Positions 9,289-16,871 of a DNA stretch of 64,000 nucleotides are shown here, piece by piece; the stretch's first letter is position 1; each line of letters opens with the position of its first letter. The position numbers and the translations under genes were made by a program. The notes beneath the pieces are model-generated. The model was not told the origin of the DNA. It made no database searches and was given only the letters and a program-made list of their open reading frames with translations. The stretch comes from Desmospora activa DSM 45169 (GTDB lineage Bacteria > Bacillota > Bacilli > Thermoactinomycetales > DSM-45169), in the NCBI RefSeq assembly GCF_003046315.1, contig NZ_PZZP01000001.1, positions 2,108,001-2,172,000 on the forward strand, in the 5' to 3' direction.

Positions 9289-9732
9289 TCATTGTAAATA
9301 CTCCTGCACCAACTGATTCACCCGTTTGCCGTCGGCGCGTCCTTTCACCTTGGGCAACACTTCTTTCATCACTTTGCCCATATCACTTTTGGCAACTGCT
9401 CCAATCCGGTTAATCGCTTCTTGGATCACCGTACGGAGTTCATCATCGCTCAAAGGTTGTGGAAGGTATTTCTCTAAAACAGCGATTTCGGACTTTGCTT
9501 TGAGAGCCAAATCGTCCCGCCCCGCCTGTTCAAACTCGCCTAAGGCGTCCTTCTGCTGTTTTAGTTCTTTCATAACCACGCCCAACGCCTCCTCTTCATT
9601 GAGGGAGCGTTGTAATCCGATTTCTTCGTTTTTTATCGAGGATCGAATCGTGCGAATGACAGTTAGAGTTTGTTTGTCTTTATTTTTCATCGCGGTTTTC
9701 ATATCATGGTTTAACCGCTCAATCAAAGTCAA
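9289..9732 (-). CDS. yqeY: YqeY / GatB-tail domain protein
   Basis: A 147-residue helical YqeY protein related to the tail domain of the amidotransferase subunit GatB and thought to bind tRNA or RNA. Typical segments: DMKTAMKNKDKQTLTVIRTI at the start, EKYLPQPLSDDELRTVI in the middle, DMGKVMKEVLPKVKGRADGK near the end. The start is TTG with AGGTG upstream. It follows rpsU by 20 bases and shares its promoter. Confidence 0.94.
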   Translation of the reverse strand: MTLIERLNHDMKTAMKNKDKQTLTVIRTIRSSIKNEEIGLQRSLNEEEALGVVMKELKQQKDALGEFEQAGRDDLALKAKSEIAVLEKYLPQPLSDDELRTVIQEAINRIGAVAKSDMGKVMKEVLPKVKGRADGKRVNQLVQEYLQ

Positions 9733-9752
9733 GGAAACCGCACCTCACACTC

Positions 9753-9923
9753 TTATTTACGCTTACGCGCGGCATCAGCTTTTTTCTTCCGCTTCACACT
9801 GGGTTTCTCATAGAATTTGCGCTTTTTTAGCTCCCGCATGGTGCCATCTTTGGCGATGGATTTTTTTAAGCGGCGCAGCGCTTTATCCAGCGATTCGTTT
9901 TTACGAACGTGAATTTCCGCCAT
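9753..9923 (-). CDS. rpsU: 30S ribosomal protein S21
   Basis: 56 residues, [20 protein letters not shown] at the start and a basic [11 protein letters not shown] tail: a complete bS21. It sits on the 30S platform near the mRNA exit. The ATG at 9923 follows a purine-rich site (GGAGGGAGGGAAAG). The SigA promoter is about 155 bases upstream, so there is a long leader, with a GGGCG-ATTGC-CGCCC hairpin immediately before the ribosome site. Confidence 0.97.
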   Translation of the reverse strand: MAEIHVRKNESLDKALRRLKKSIAKDGTMRELKKRKFYEKPSVKRKKKADAARKRK

Positions 9924-10075
9924 CTCTTTCCCTCCCTCCGCGGGCGGCAATCGCCCGGGCTTGATCGCCGGGATGTACACCCTGAAGCGATAATGCAAGC
10001 GAAGGCTTCCCCAGAGGGAGACCGACCTACACCTGCCGAGCTTCTATTGGTACAAAGAAGCCACAAACACCGTCC

Positions 10076-10105
10076 ATTATACTATAGGGAAAAAGAAAGT
10101 GTCAA
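10076..10105 (-). promoter_or_regulatory. SigA promoter of rpsU-yqeY
   Basis: On the minus strand TTGACA (10105-10100), an 18-base spacer, and TATAAT (10081-10076): consensus hexamers. This predicts a 5' leader of about 145 nt before rpsU. Confidence 0.85.
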
Positions 10106-10213
10106 AGTAGCAAACGATATTTCATCCCATTTTGGCGCGAAAATCCCCCAAAGCCGCTGACAAACCGATCGCGGAACGGTCGAGGGAAGAAACCCCCATT
10201 CGTTTTCGCCTGA

Positions 10214-10558
10214 TCAACCTGGAGGCCACGTTAGTTGGCGGCCGCCGAGAAGATGAAAATGAATATGATGAACCGTTTGTCCCCCATCTTCACCGCAGTT
10301 GTTGACAATTCGATATCCTTTCTCCGCCAGCCCCTTCTCCTCAGCCACCCGCTTGATCACAGTAAATATCTTGCCGAGAAGGGCACCGTCCTTTTCTCCC
10401 AATTCCTGAGCGGAAGCAATATGTTTTTTCGGGATAACCAGCACATGTACCGGCGCTTGCGCATGGATATCGTTAAAAGCGAGTACATCCGCATCTTCAT
10501 ATACTTTTTGGGATGGAATTTTCCCATCAATAATTTGACAAAAAATACAATCCGCCAT
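10214..10558 (-). CDS. HIT (histidine triad) family nucleotide-binding protein
   Basis: A 114-residue HinT-like protein. The histidine triad HHIHFHLL (about 96-103) and N-terminal DCIFCQIIDGKIPS are intact. Family members hydrolyse purine nucleoside phosphoramidates such as AMP-lysine. The C-terminus (GGRQLTWPPG) is complete. AAAGGAGG precedes the ATG, and an extended -10 promoter (TGGTATAAT) lies at 10612-10620. It is transcribed alone, divergently from the small gene at 10727. Confidence 0.95.
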   Translation of the reverse strand: MADCIFCQIIDGKIPSQKVYEDADVLAFNDIHAQAPVHVLVIPKKHIASAQELGEKDGALLGKIFTVIKRVAEEKGLAEKGYRIVNNCGEDGGQTVHHIHFHLLGGRQLTWPPG

Positions 10559-10611
10559 ATGTATCCTCCTTTCCCACTGATACCGGGAATCGATATCCCA
10601 CTACTATCCCC

Positions 10612-10620
10612 ATTATACCA
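10612..10620 (-). promoter_or_regulatory. Extended -10 promoter for the HIT gene
   Basis: TGGTATAAT on the minus strand, about 50 bases before the start codon. No good -35 at 17 bases, as is common with extended -10 promoters. Confidence 0.6.
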
Positions 10621-10668
10621 GAGCTTCTATGGCAACATCCAATCACAAACCTTCCCGCTCACCTCTTA

Positions 10669-10686
10669 ATGTTATGGGCATAACAT
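10669..10686. promoter_or_regulatory. 18-base perfect palindrome between divergent genes
   Basis: ATGTTATGGGCATAACAT: eight-base arms around GG. It lies between the HIT promoter and the start of the small plus-strand gene, a natural place for a dimeric repressor to bind. Confidence 0.55.
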
Positions 10687-10726
10687 GGGATTACGCCTAT
10701 ACCCCGCCTGGAAAGGAGTGGCCACA

Positions 10727-11038
10727 TTGAGCAGAGAGAAACAGATTGAATCTGCGCTACGCCGATTGATTCGGCAGATTTTACGGGAAGAATTGTCGCG
10801 GATGGAGTTGGATCACCCTTCTGCGCTGGATACGACCGATTTTGGGGAAGAAGAATGGGAAATCCCTTCCGAAGCGCAACCCTCCTCATCGTCCCCCTGG
10901 GCAGTGTTTGGGTCACCCCAACCCGCACCGGAACTTACGAATTCCGCTCCTTTATCGCCACAAAAAAACTTCGGTCCTTTTCTTGCGCAATCAAATCTAA
11001 ATCCCCCGCCCTATATACCGCCTCGAAACAAACAGTAG
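10727..11038 (+). CDS. Uncharacterised small protein with basic N-terminal helix
   Basis: 103 residues, not recognised. It starts with TTG; AAAGGAG lies eight bases upstream and no ATG fits. Residues 1-30 (SREKQIESALRRLIRQILRE) look like an amphipathic, basic helix. The remainder is acidic, then Ser/Pro/Gln/Asn-rich and probably disordered, ending PPPYIPPRNKQ. No signal peptide or membrane helix. It is divergent from the HIT gene and followed by the structured leader of the Na/Pi transporter. The N-terminal helix could mediate oligomerisation or binding of a partner; that is a guess. Confidence 0.6.
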   Translation: MSREKQIESALRRLIRQILREELSRMELDHPSALDTTDFGEEEWEIPSEAQPSSSSPWAVFGSPQPAPELTNSAPLSPQKNFGPFLAQSNLNPPPYIPPRNKQ

Positions 11039-11044
11039 AGGAAA

Positions 11045-11262
11045 CCGTCGACTAAAGGAGCTGCCCCAGGATCACTCAGCCTAAGAGGGAAGGCCGGTTC
11101 CGGCGAGTGCTTAAATACCCCAACCGCTTTACGGCCATACACGCTTTTCCAACGGCCGCAGATTAGGGCGAGGGATTAGCCCGCTCCAACTTAGTGAGAG
11201 GGATATCTAGCCTATGTTTCCTTTTATCAGCATCTTTACCACCTGTAGCAGGGTGGTTTTTT
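11045..11262 (+). ncRNA. Probable structured leader RNA upstream of the Na/Pi cotransporter, with terminator
   Basis: About 200 bases without a convincing ORF. They contain GC-rich inverted repeats (GCCGG/CCGGC near 11091-11106; CGGCC/GGCCG at 11132-11159; GGGC/GCCC near 11166-11181) and two related segments GAGGGATTAGCCC and GAGGGATATCTAGCC. The stretch ends in ACCACCT-GTAGC-AGGGTGGT followed by TTTTTTATT (11239-11263), a terminator about 95 bases ahead of the transporter start. It resembles a riboswitch or attenuator layout, but I could not match it to a known class (cobalamin, c-di-AMP, Mg, TPP, SAM and T-box were considered). Confidence 0.4.
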
Positions 11263-11355
11263 ATTACGCTTTCGATTGAAGTTTCACTTTATTGGCGTCA
11301 TGCCTGTCCGCCCTGTCCCATATATATGGAAACGAGGGTGGAGGGGGCATGCATC

Positions 11356-12291
11356 GTGAAGGAAATCGTGATCCCGTTGGCAACGGGTTTGGCTATTTTT
11401 TTATTTGGTATGCAATTGATGCGACTAGGGTTGGAGTTGGCCGCACAAGATCGGCTCCGTTCGATATTGCTCCGATTTACCAAAACCCCCACCCGCGGCA
11501 TGGTGACGGGAATGATCGCAACAGCCCTGCTTCAGAGCAGCAGCGCCGTCACTGTTTTGACGATTGGATTTGTCAATGCCGGTATGATCAGCTTTACACA
11601 TACCATCGGCATTATCTTGGGAACCAATATCGGCACCACCATCACCACTGAGATCTTGGCGTTGAAAGTGGAGGATTTCGCTGTTCCTCTGCTTCTTATC
11701 GGCGCTGTTTGTTATATGATCCCCTGGAAAGGAACGCAGACCACCGGCTTGGTATTGGGCGGTTTTGGCTGCATCTTTCTGGGGATGGAAGCAATGCAAT
11801 GGATCGTGGAACCCTTAAAAAGCCGGGGGTGGTTGGGAGCGGTCATGGATGTTACCGGCGATAACCTATGGGTGGGCGTGCTGGCGGGCATTGTAGTAAC
11901 CGCCATCGTACAGAGCGGTAATGCCGTCATCGCCATGACTATGGGTTTTTTTGCGACGGGCCTGATCAGTCTGCCGTTTGCGATTGCTATCGTATTGGGA
12001 AGCAATGCCGGTACCTGTGTTACCGGTTTGTTGGCGGCGATCGGTTCTAACCGTGGAGCGAAGCGGGTCGCTTTGGCCCATTTGGTGCTCAATGTGGGCG
12101 GCATTCTATTATTCGCCCCCTTGATCGGATGGATCGCACCACTTGCCCCGCTGCTCTCCTCTCACCCCGCTGCACAAATCGCCCACATCCAAACCTTATA
12201 CAATCTTATCTGCTCCCTGCTCGTTCTCCCCTTTGCCGGTTGGTTTGCAACTTTTATCGATCGACTGTTACCGGAGCAGAGCCGATCATAA
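11356..12291 (+). CDS. yqeW: Na+/phosphate cotransporter family protein (YqeW-like)
   Basis: A 311-residue membrane protein with two inverted Na/Pi repeats, each carrying a QS motif: LLQSSSAVTVLTIGFVNAG in the first half and IVQSGNAVIAMTMGF in the second. Eight or nine membrane helices are predicted. It lacks the C-terminal PhoU-like domain found in many homologues. The GTG at 11356 follows GGAGGGGG; the longer reading from 11194 would run through the leader terminator. YqeW has this neighbourhood in B. subtilis. Phosphate as substrate is family knowledge, not shown here. Confidence 0.88.
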   Translation: MKEIVIPLATGLAIFLFGMQLMRLGLELAAQDRLRSILLRFTKTPTRGMVTGMIATALLQSSSAVTVLTIGFVNAGMISFTHTIGIILGTNIGTTITTEILALKVEDFAVPLLLIGAVCYMIPWKGTQTTGLVLGGFGCIFLGMEAMQWIVEPLKSRGWLGAVMDVTGDNLWVGVLAGIVVTAIVQSGNAVIAMTMGFFATGLISLPFAIAIVLGSNAGTCVTGLLAAIGSNRGAKRVALAHLVLNVGGILLFAPLIGWIAPLAPLLSSHPAAQIAHIQTLYNLICSLLVLPFAGWFATFIDRLLPEQSRS

Positions 12292-12320
12292 GCGTGATAC
12301 AATCGAGTATGCCGATCCTA

Positions 12321-12349
12321 TTGAAGGGGGACTATTGTATCTCTATACT
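12321..12349 (+). promoter_or_regulatory. SigA-like promoter of the Ldh-family gene
   Basis: TTGAAG (12321-12326), 17-base spacer, TATACT (12344-12349). It predicts a leader of about 165 nt with no recognised element. Confidence 0.6.
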
Positions 12350-12520
12350 CTTGCTGTTTGCAAGAAGAAAGAACCTGTCCACTCCATCCGCCGAGGACGG
12401 GAGCAGACAAAACTCGCTGTCGCTCAAACATGTAGTCCGCTTTTCCCGCCTCAGCAGCTTCCGTTGAGTGGCACAGCAAAGGCACTTCGCTTTCGATCTT
12501 TCAAGAGAGGGGGCTACTCC

Positions 12521-13549
12521 TTGACCGCCAAAAAAACCATCACGGTTAAGGCTGAAACGCTGGTATCTCTTGCGATTGAGGCTTTTATAAAAGCGGGCAT
12601 GAGTGAGAGTGATGCGACGATCAGCGCAAACGCACTGGTACAGGCTGATCTGGAAGGCGTCCACAGCCACGGTATTTCTCGACTCCCCGTCTATATTCGC
12701 TGTTTACAAACCGGCAAGATCAACCCGACGCCATCCATCACAATTAACCAAAAAGGGGCCGTCATATCGGTGGATGGCGATAACGGACTGGGGATTATCA
12801 CATCGATGCACGCTCTCAATGCAGCGATCCCGACAGCAAAGGAATTGGGCTTAGTCGGTGTCGCCGTCAAACAGAGTAACCACTTTGGTGCTGCCTCTTA
12901 TTACTGTAAACACATGTGTCAACATCAACTGGCCATGATCGCTTTCACCAATTCGCCCAAAGGCATGCCGCCTTGGGGTGGCAAAGAAGCCTACTTTGGC
13001 ACCAATCCGATCGCATTTGGCTTTCCTTACCGGGATGAGCCGATTGTGGTCGATTTATCGACAAGCGTAGCAGCGCGCGGGAAAATCATACTCGCCGCCA
13101 AAAACGGGGAACCGATTCCAACTGGTTGGGCAGTGGATGAAAACGGACGCACAACGACGGACGCAGAAGCGGCCTTAAAAGGGGCCATTTTGCCGATGGC
13201 CGGACCCAAAGGCTATGCACTTGCACTCGCCGTTGAAATGATGGCGGCCATGCTGACGGGAGCCGCATTCGGCCCCCATGTAGGTTGGATATACGATGAC
13301 AACCGTGAACCTGCCGATGTTGGACACTTTTTTATTCTGATGGACATTGCAAAATTTATCGATGTCAACGCTTATGAAAAGCGCGTCGAACAAATGAAAT
13401 CCGAAATAAAAGCCAACTCATTAGCGGAAGGTTTTACCGAAATTCTACTCCCCGGCGAAAGAAAGCAGCGCAAAGAGTGTCGTTACCGGCGTGACGGCAT
13501 TCCTGTGGCGGAAGAAGTTTGGTCGGAATTGCAACGCATGAACCATTGA
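12521..13549 (+). CDS. Ldh/MDH2-family NAD(P)-dependent 2-hydroxyacid dehydrogenase
   Basis: 342 residues of the malate/L-lactate/sulfolactate/ureidoglycolate dehydrogenase family, unrelated to classical Rossmann LDH. DLEGVHSHGISRLPVYI (catalytic His region), NHFGAASYY, FGTNPIAFGFP and GPKGYALALAVEM are all present. The TTG at 12521 follows a GGGGG-rich site; the longer reading has no support. The gene stands just upstream of a tricarboxylate transporter operon, which suggests oxidation of an imported 2-hydroxy carboxylate. The substrate cannot be read from sequence; sulfolactate, malate or a related acid are possible. Confidence 0.85.
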   Translation: MTAKKTITVKAETLVSLAIEAFIKAGMSESDATISANALVQADLEGVHSHGISRLPVYIRCLQTGKINPTPSITINQKGAVISVDGDNGLGIITSMHALNAAIPTAKELGLVGVAVKQSNHFGAASYYCKHMCQHQLAMIAFTNSPKGMPPWGGKEAYFGTNPIAFGFPYRDEPIVVDLSTSVAARGKIILAAKNGEPIPTGWAVDENGRTTTDAEAALKGAILPMAGPKGYALALAVEMMAAMLTGAAFGPHVGWIYDDNREPADVGHFFILMDIAKFIDVNAYEKRVEQMKSEIKANSLAEGFTEILLPGERKQRKECRYRRDGIPVAEEVWSELQRMNH

Positions 13550-13711
13550 AACAGACAATCACTTTTTGGGCGGATACCCATATCACTTTATAAGCGCCCA
13601 CATATGCTGATGTGGGGCCCAAAGTTTTTGACAACGAACAAATCGCTAAGATTCAATTCAATCACGACTAAACAAATGATTATAGTCGAATATATGCCGA
13701 TCACACAAACG

Positions 13712-13752
13712 AAGGCCCCTTCCCTTTTTCACGGGAACAGTGGGCCTTTCTT
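13712..13752 (+). terminator. Terminator between the Ldh-family gene and tctC
   Basis: AAGGCCC (13712-13718) pairs with GGGCCTT (13742-13748), with an inner TTCCC/GGGAA stem, followed by TCTT. The rest of the 13550-13860 gap holds no gene. Confidence 0.65.
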
Positions 13753-13797
13753 CCGTTTAATCGATGTTGGGCTCATGTCTCATCGTTGATATCGCTA

Positions 13798-13811
13798 TCC
13801 TTCATGAAGGA
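13798..13811. promoter_or_regulatory. 14-base palindrome upstream of tctC
   Basis: TCCTTCATGAAGGA, a perfect palindrome 50 bases before the tctC start and just after TTGATA (13786-13791), which could be a -35. A candidate operator for the transporter operon. Confidence 0.45.
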
Positions 13812-13860
13812 AATAACGGTTTCAAAATATCCAATCTTCCACACCAGGGAGTGAATTCGT

Positions 13861-14832
13861 ATGTACAGAAGTTTGAAGTGGATTTTTTCAATCGTGGCGA
13901 TCATGGTACTTACCGCTTGCAACCAGACAGTTGATGGGGGAGGCAACTATCCGTCAAAACCGATTCATTATGTGATTCCCTTTGATGCAGGTGGGCAGTC
14001 AGATATTGAGGCCCGCAGGCAACAACCGCTATTGCGCGATACCCTGGGGCAAGAGATTATTATCGAGTATAGACCCGGTGGCGGTGGTGCCATCGGTTGG
14101 TCTGAACTGGCGCAAAAAAAGCCGGATGGAACTTATATCGCCGGGATCAATCTCCCTCATATCATTCTACAGCCAATCGCGCAAAAGGACGCCGGCTATC
14201 AAACAGAACAGCTGAAGACGGTCGCGATATTCCAAGCAACCCCAATTGGCTTAGCCGTTCCAAAAGAGAGTAATCTGCAAACGATTGAAGATTTTATCGC
14301 TGCCGCCCAAAAACAACCGGGTAAAATCACCATCGCTGGCTCTGGCACCTATTCTGGACACCATTTGGCCTATCAACAACTGCAAAACAGCGCCGATATC
14401 AATCTGCAATATATATCCTTTACCGGCGCCGCTACACAGGTGCAAGCTTTTCTCGGCGGCAACACAACAGCCATTTTGGCCAACTCGGATGATTTGGTAA
14501 AACATAAGGATCGCTTACGTATATTGGCGATTGGATCGGAAGAGCGGTTTGAACCGCTGCCTGATGTGCCTACTTTTAAAGAGGCGGGCCTCAACATTAC
14601 CGCCAGCATCGATCGGGGTGTTGCAGTCCCGGCTGATACACCGCAAGCGATTGTGCAAACGCTGGAATCCGCCTTCTTAAAGATCGCCGACGATTCTAAG
14701 GTCCAACAACAGATGAAAGCGGAAGGTTTTGAGCCTAAGTCATTAGACGCAAGGGAGTCTGAATCTTATATAAAAGAAAAAACATTGGAATATCAATCGC
14801 TATTGAGGGAATTGGGTGTCGTGGCAGATTGA
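13861..14832 (+). CDS. tctC: TctC/Bug-family substrate-binding lipoprotein
   Basis: 323 residues. Signal peptide with lipobox LTAC (Cys about 20), so it is predicted to be a membrane-anchored lipoprotein. The mature part shows Bug features: YPSKPIHYVIPFDAGGQSDI at the start and GGGGAIGWSELA. It captures carboxylates for the TctAB permease. AGGGAGTG precedes the ATG. tctA follows after a 27-base gap. Bug proteins bind diverse organic acids, so citrate cannot be assumed. Confidence 0.92.
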   Translation: MYRSLKWIFSIVAIMVLTACNQTVDGGGNYPSKPIHYVIPFDAGGQSDIEARRQQPLLRDTLGQEIIIEYRPGGGGAIGWSELAQKKPDGTYIAGINLPHIILQPIAQKDAGYQTEQLKTVAIFQATPIGLAVPKESNLQTIEDFIAAAQKQPGKITIAGSGTYSGHHLAYQQLQNSADINLQYISFTGAATQVQAFLGGNTTAILANSDDLVKHKDRLRILAIGSEERFEPLPDVPTFKEAGLNITASIDRGVAVPADTPQAIVQTLESAFLKIADDSKVQQQMKAEGFEPKSLDARESESYIKEKTLEYQSLLRELGVVAD

Positions 14833-14859
14833 CATTTACACAGAGGGAAGGGGATAGCG

Positions 14860-16359
14860 ATGTCATCCGTTTTGCCTGAGATCTTCGCCTCTCTATTGGA
14901 CCCGATCAATATCGCCTTATTAATCACCGGTGTGGCCGGAGGAATCTTGGTTGGTGCCTTGCCCGGTTTAACTGCCACCATGGCCCTGGCCTTGATGCTG
15001 CCCTTTACTTATTCCATGGAAGCGGATGCCGCATTGATTATGCTGGGGGGGATCTATATCGGCGCCATCTACGGTGGCTCCATTGTGGCGATTCTTCTCA
15101 ACACCCCCGGTACCCCCTCTTCCATCGCCACAACTTTTGACGGTTATCCCTTGGCGCAAACAGGCAAAGCGGAACATGCGTTGGTGGCTGCCGCCGTCAG
15201 CTCCGGGATTGGTGGGGTACTGGGGGGATGCGCCCTGCTGTTGCTTTCACCGCTGCTGGCCAACCTCGCTTTGAAGTTTGGACCACCGGAATATTTTTGG
15301 ATCGCTGTACTAGGTTTAACGATTATCGCCACGATATCCACCGGCTCCATCATAAAAGGGTTAATCGGTGGATGCCTCGGCCTCTTGTTAAGTACCATCG
15401 GGATCGCGCCGGTCGGTGGAGAATCCCGTTTTACATTTGGATTTCCTCCTCTTCTCGGAGGATTGCAATTGATTGTGATTATGATTGGGATGTTTTGCAT
15501 TCCTGAAGTGCTCAACATGATTGAACGGAAAGGACAGACGGGAAAGCAAGTCTCCTACAACCCCCAAAAAGGGGTAGCTCTCACCGTCATCAAGCAATTG
15601 TTTCAAAAACCGATCTTATATCTTCGTTCCGCTGTGATCGGGATTATGGTGGGGATAATTCCCGGTGCTGGCGGCAATGTAGCCAGTTTGCTCTCTTACG
15701 ACATGACGGTGCGCTTTTCCAAACAGAAATCATCCTTTGGCAAAGGGAACATCGAAGGCGTGGCCGCTTCTGAAGCGGGAAACAACGCCGAAGTCGGCGG
15801 CTCGTTGGTCCCTCTGCTCTCGCTGGGGATTCCAGGGGCCGCCCCTGCTGCGGTATTGCTGGGAGCCCTTATGATGCAAGGGATACAGCCGGGACCCGAT
15901 TTATACGCCACTTCCCCTGGGCTGGTGTACACCTTTTGCTGGGCTTTTATCGTTGCCAACCTCGTGATGTTTCTATTTGGTTTCTTCGGTTCAAAATATG
16001 TTGCTCAAATCGTCACTCTCTCCACCCATTACCTGGCACCACTAATCGTCTTTTTAAGCGTGATAGGATCGTATGCGATCCGTAACCACTTCTTTGACAT
16101 CTCCATGATGATTGCGTTTGGCATTGCAGCATACATTCTGAAGAAAGTGGGATTTGAACCGGGGCCGATTGTGCTGGGGTTGATTTTAGGCCCGATCGCA
16201 GAGACGGGATTGGCGCAAACCATGTTAATGGCTCAAGCGCAAGGAAGTGTTTGGACGATATTCTTCAGCCGTCCCCTGTCGATGGTACTGATGGTGTTTT
16301 GTCTTCTTTCCTTGCTGTGGCCTTTGCTTTCCCATCGTTTCACACGATCGCCCAAATAA
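14860..16359 (+). CDS. tctA: Tripartite tricarboxylate transporter, large permease TctA
   Basis: A 499-residue membrane protein with about 12 helices. Both halves carry family motifs: GILVGALPGLTATMALAL and GGSIVAILLNTPGTPSSIATTFDGYPLA near the start, GIIPGAGGNVASLLSYD and GSLVPLLSLGIPGAAPAAVLLGAL later. It is the ion-coupled translocation subunit. AAGGGG precedes the ATG. Middle gene of tctC-tctA-tctB. Confidence 0.95.
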   Translation: MSSVLPEIFASLLDPINIALLITGVAGGILVGALPGLTATMALALMLPFTYSMEADAALIMLGGIYIGAIYGGSIVAILLNTPGTPSSIATTFDGYPLAQTGKAEHALVAAAVSSGIGGVLGGCALLLLSPLLANLALKFGPPEYFWIAVLGLTIIATISTGSIIKGLIGGCLGLLLSTIGIAPVGGESRFTFGFPPLLGGLQLIVIMIGMFCIPEVLNMIERKGQTGKQVSYNPQKGVALTVIKQLFQKPILYLRSAVIGIMVGIIPGAGGNVASLLSYDMTVRFSKQKSSFGKGNIEGVAASEAGNNAEVGGSLVPLLSLGIPGAAPAAVLLGALMMQGIQPGPDLYATSPGLVYTFCWAFIVANLVMFLFGFFGSKYVAQIVTLSTHYLAPLIVFLSVIGSYAIRNHFFDISMMIAFGIAAYILKKVGFEPGPIVLGLILGPIAETGLAQTMLMAQAQGSVWTIFFSRPLSMVLMVFCLLSLLWPLLSHRFTRSPK

Positions 16360-16378
16360 GCGGGAGGGAGGAAATATC

Positions 16379-16834
16379 TTGCGAGGAATCAATAGCGACG
16401 GGATCACCGCCATCCTCTTAATGTTAGTGGCATCGATCGCACTGTGGCACACACGGGAACTAAATGAGATGAGTGCTGCTTTTCCCCGTACGGTTGGATG
16501 GATTTTGGTGGGCTTAAGCATCGTTTATTTCAGCAAGAGTTTCTGGCGACCAAGGGGAGAAAAGCGATTCGCCGCGGTCGATCGACGGCGTGTCATTATC
16601 GCAACGGTTGGGATCGTATTTTACGGCGCCTTGATAGGGTTGATCGGGTTTTTATGGGCCAGTTTGCTCTATCTCACATTCTTTGCCTGCTTTCTGCAAA
16701 AGAGAGAGTTACAGCTACGATTGCGCCTGATGCGGGCCGTTGTTTTTGCGTTTGCCGTCGGTGGCTCCTTTTATCTGCTGTTTCGCTATGTTTTTGTGGT
16801 TCCGCTACCGAACGGGGTATTGTTTGGAAGCTAA
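16379..16834 (+). CDS. tctB: Tripartite tricarboxylate transporter, small permease TctB
   Basis: 151 residues with four membrane helices and the short hydrophilic loop typical of TctB. Start is TTG (RGINSDGITAILLMLVA) behind GGGAGGAAAT; no ATG is available nearby. It follows tctA by 19 bases and completes the transporter. Sequence identity among TctB proteins is low, so the call leans on size, topology and position. Confidence 0.85.
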   Translation: MRGINSDGITAILLMLVASIALWHTRELNEMSAAFPRTVGWILVGLSIVYFSKSFWRPRGEKRFAAVDRRRVIIATVGIVFYGALIGLIGFLWASLLYLTFFACFLQKRELQLRLRLMRAVVFAFAVGGSFYLLFRYVFVVPLPNGVLFGS

Positions 16835-16862
16835 TAAAAAAGGAGAGGATTTCCTCCTCTCC
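16835..16862 (-). terminator. Terminator at the convergent tctB / deoC ends
   Basis: GGAGAGGA (16842-16849) and TCCTCTCC (16855-16862); on the minus strand it is followed by TTTTTTATTAG. It mainly serves the NUDIX-DeoC transcript. Confidence 0.8.
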
Positions 16863-16871
16863 CCAATCCAA

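Noticed and set aside
11045-11262. Cobalamin, c-di-AMP, M-box or T-box riboswitch upstream of the Na/Pi cotransporter
   Set aside because: Some short matches (AGGGTGG, GGGAAGGCCGG) but none of the required conserved cores; kept as an unclassified leader instead.
11194-11355. 54-residue extension of the Na/Pi cotransporter
   Set aside because: It would be translated through the leader terminator at 11239-11263; the GTG at 11356 has a strong ribosome site and begins directly before the first membrane helix.
12143-12520. Long N-terminal extension of the Ldh-family dehydrogenase
   Set aside because: The first part overlaps the Na/Pi cotransporter gene, lacks a ribosome site and has low-complexity composition; the TTG at 12521 gives the family's normal N-terminus.
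13799-13826. cre-like sequence TGAAACCGTTATTT near tctC
   Set aside because: The final CA of the consensus is missing; too weak to call against the clear matches elsewhere.
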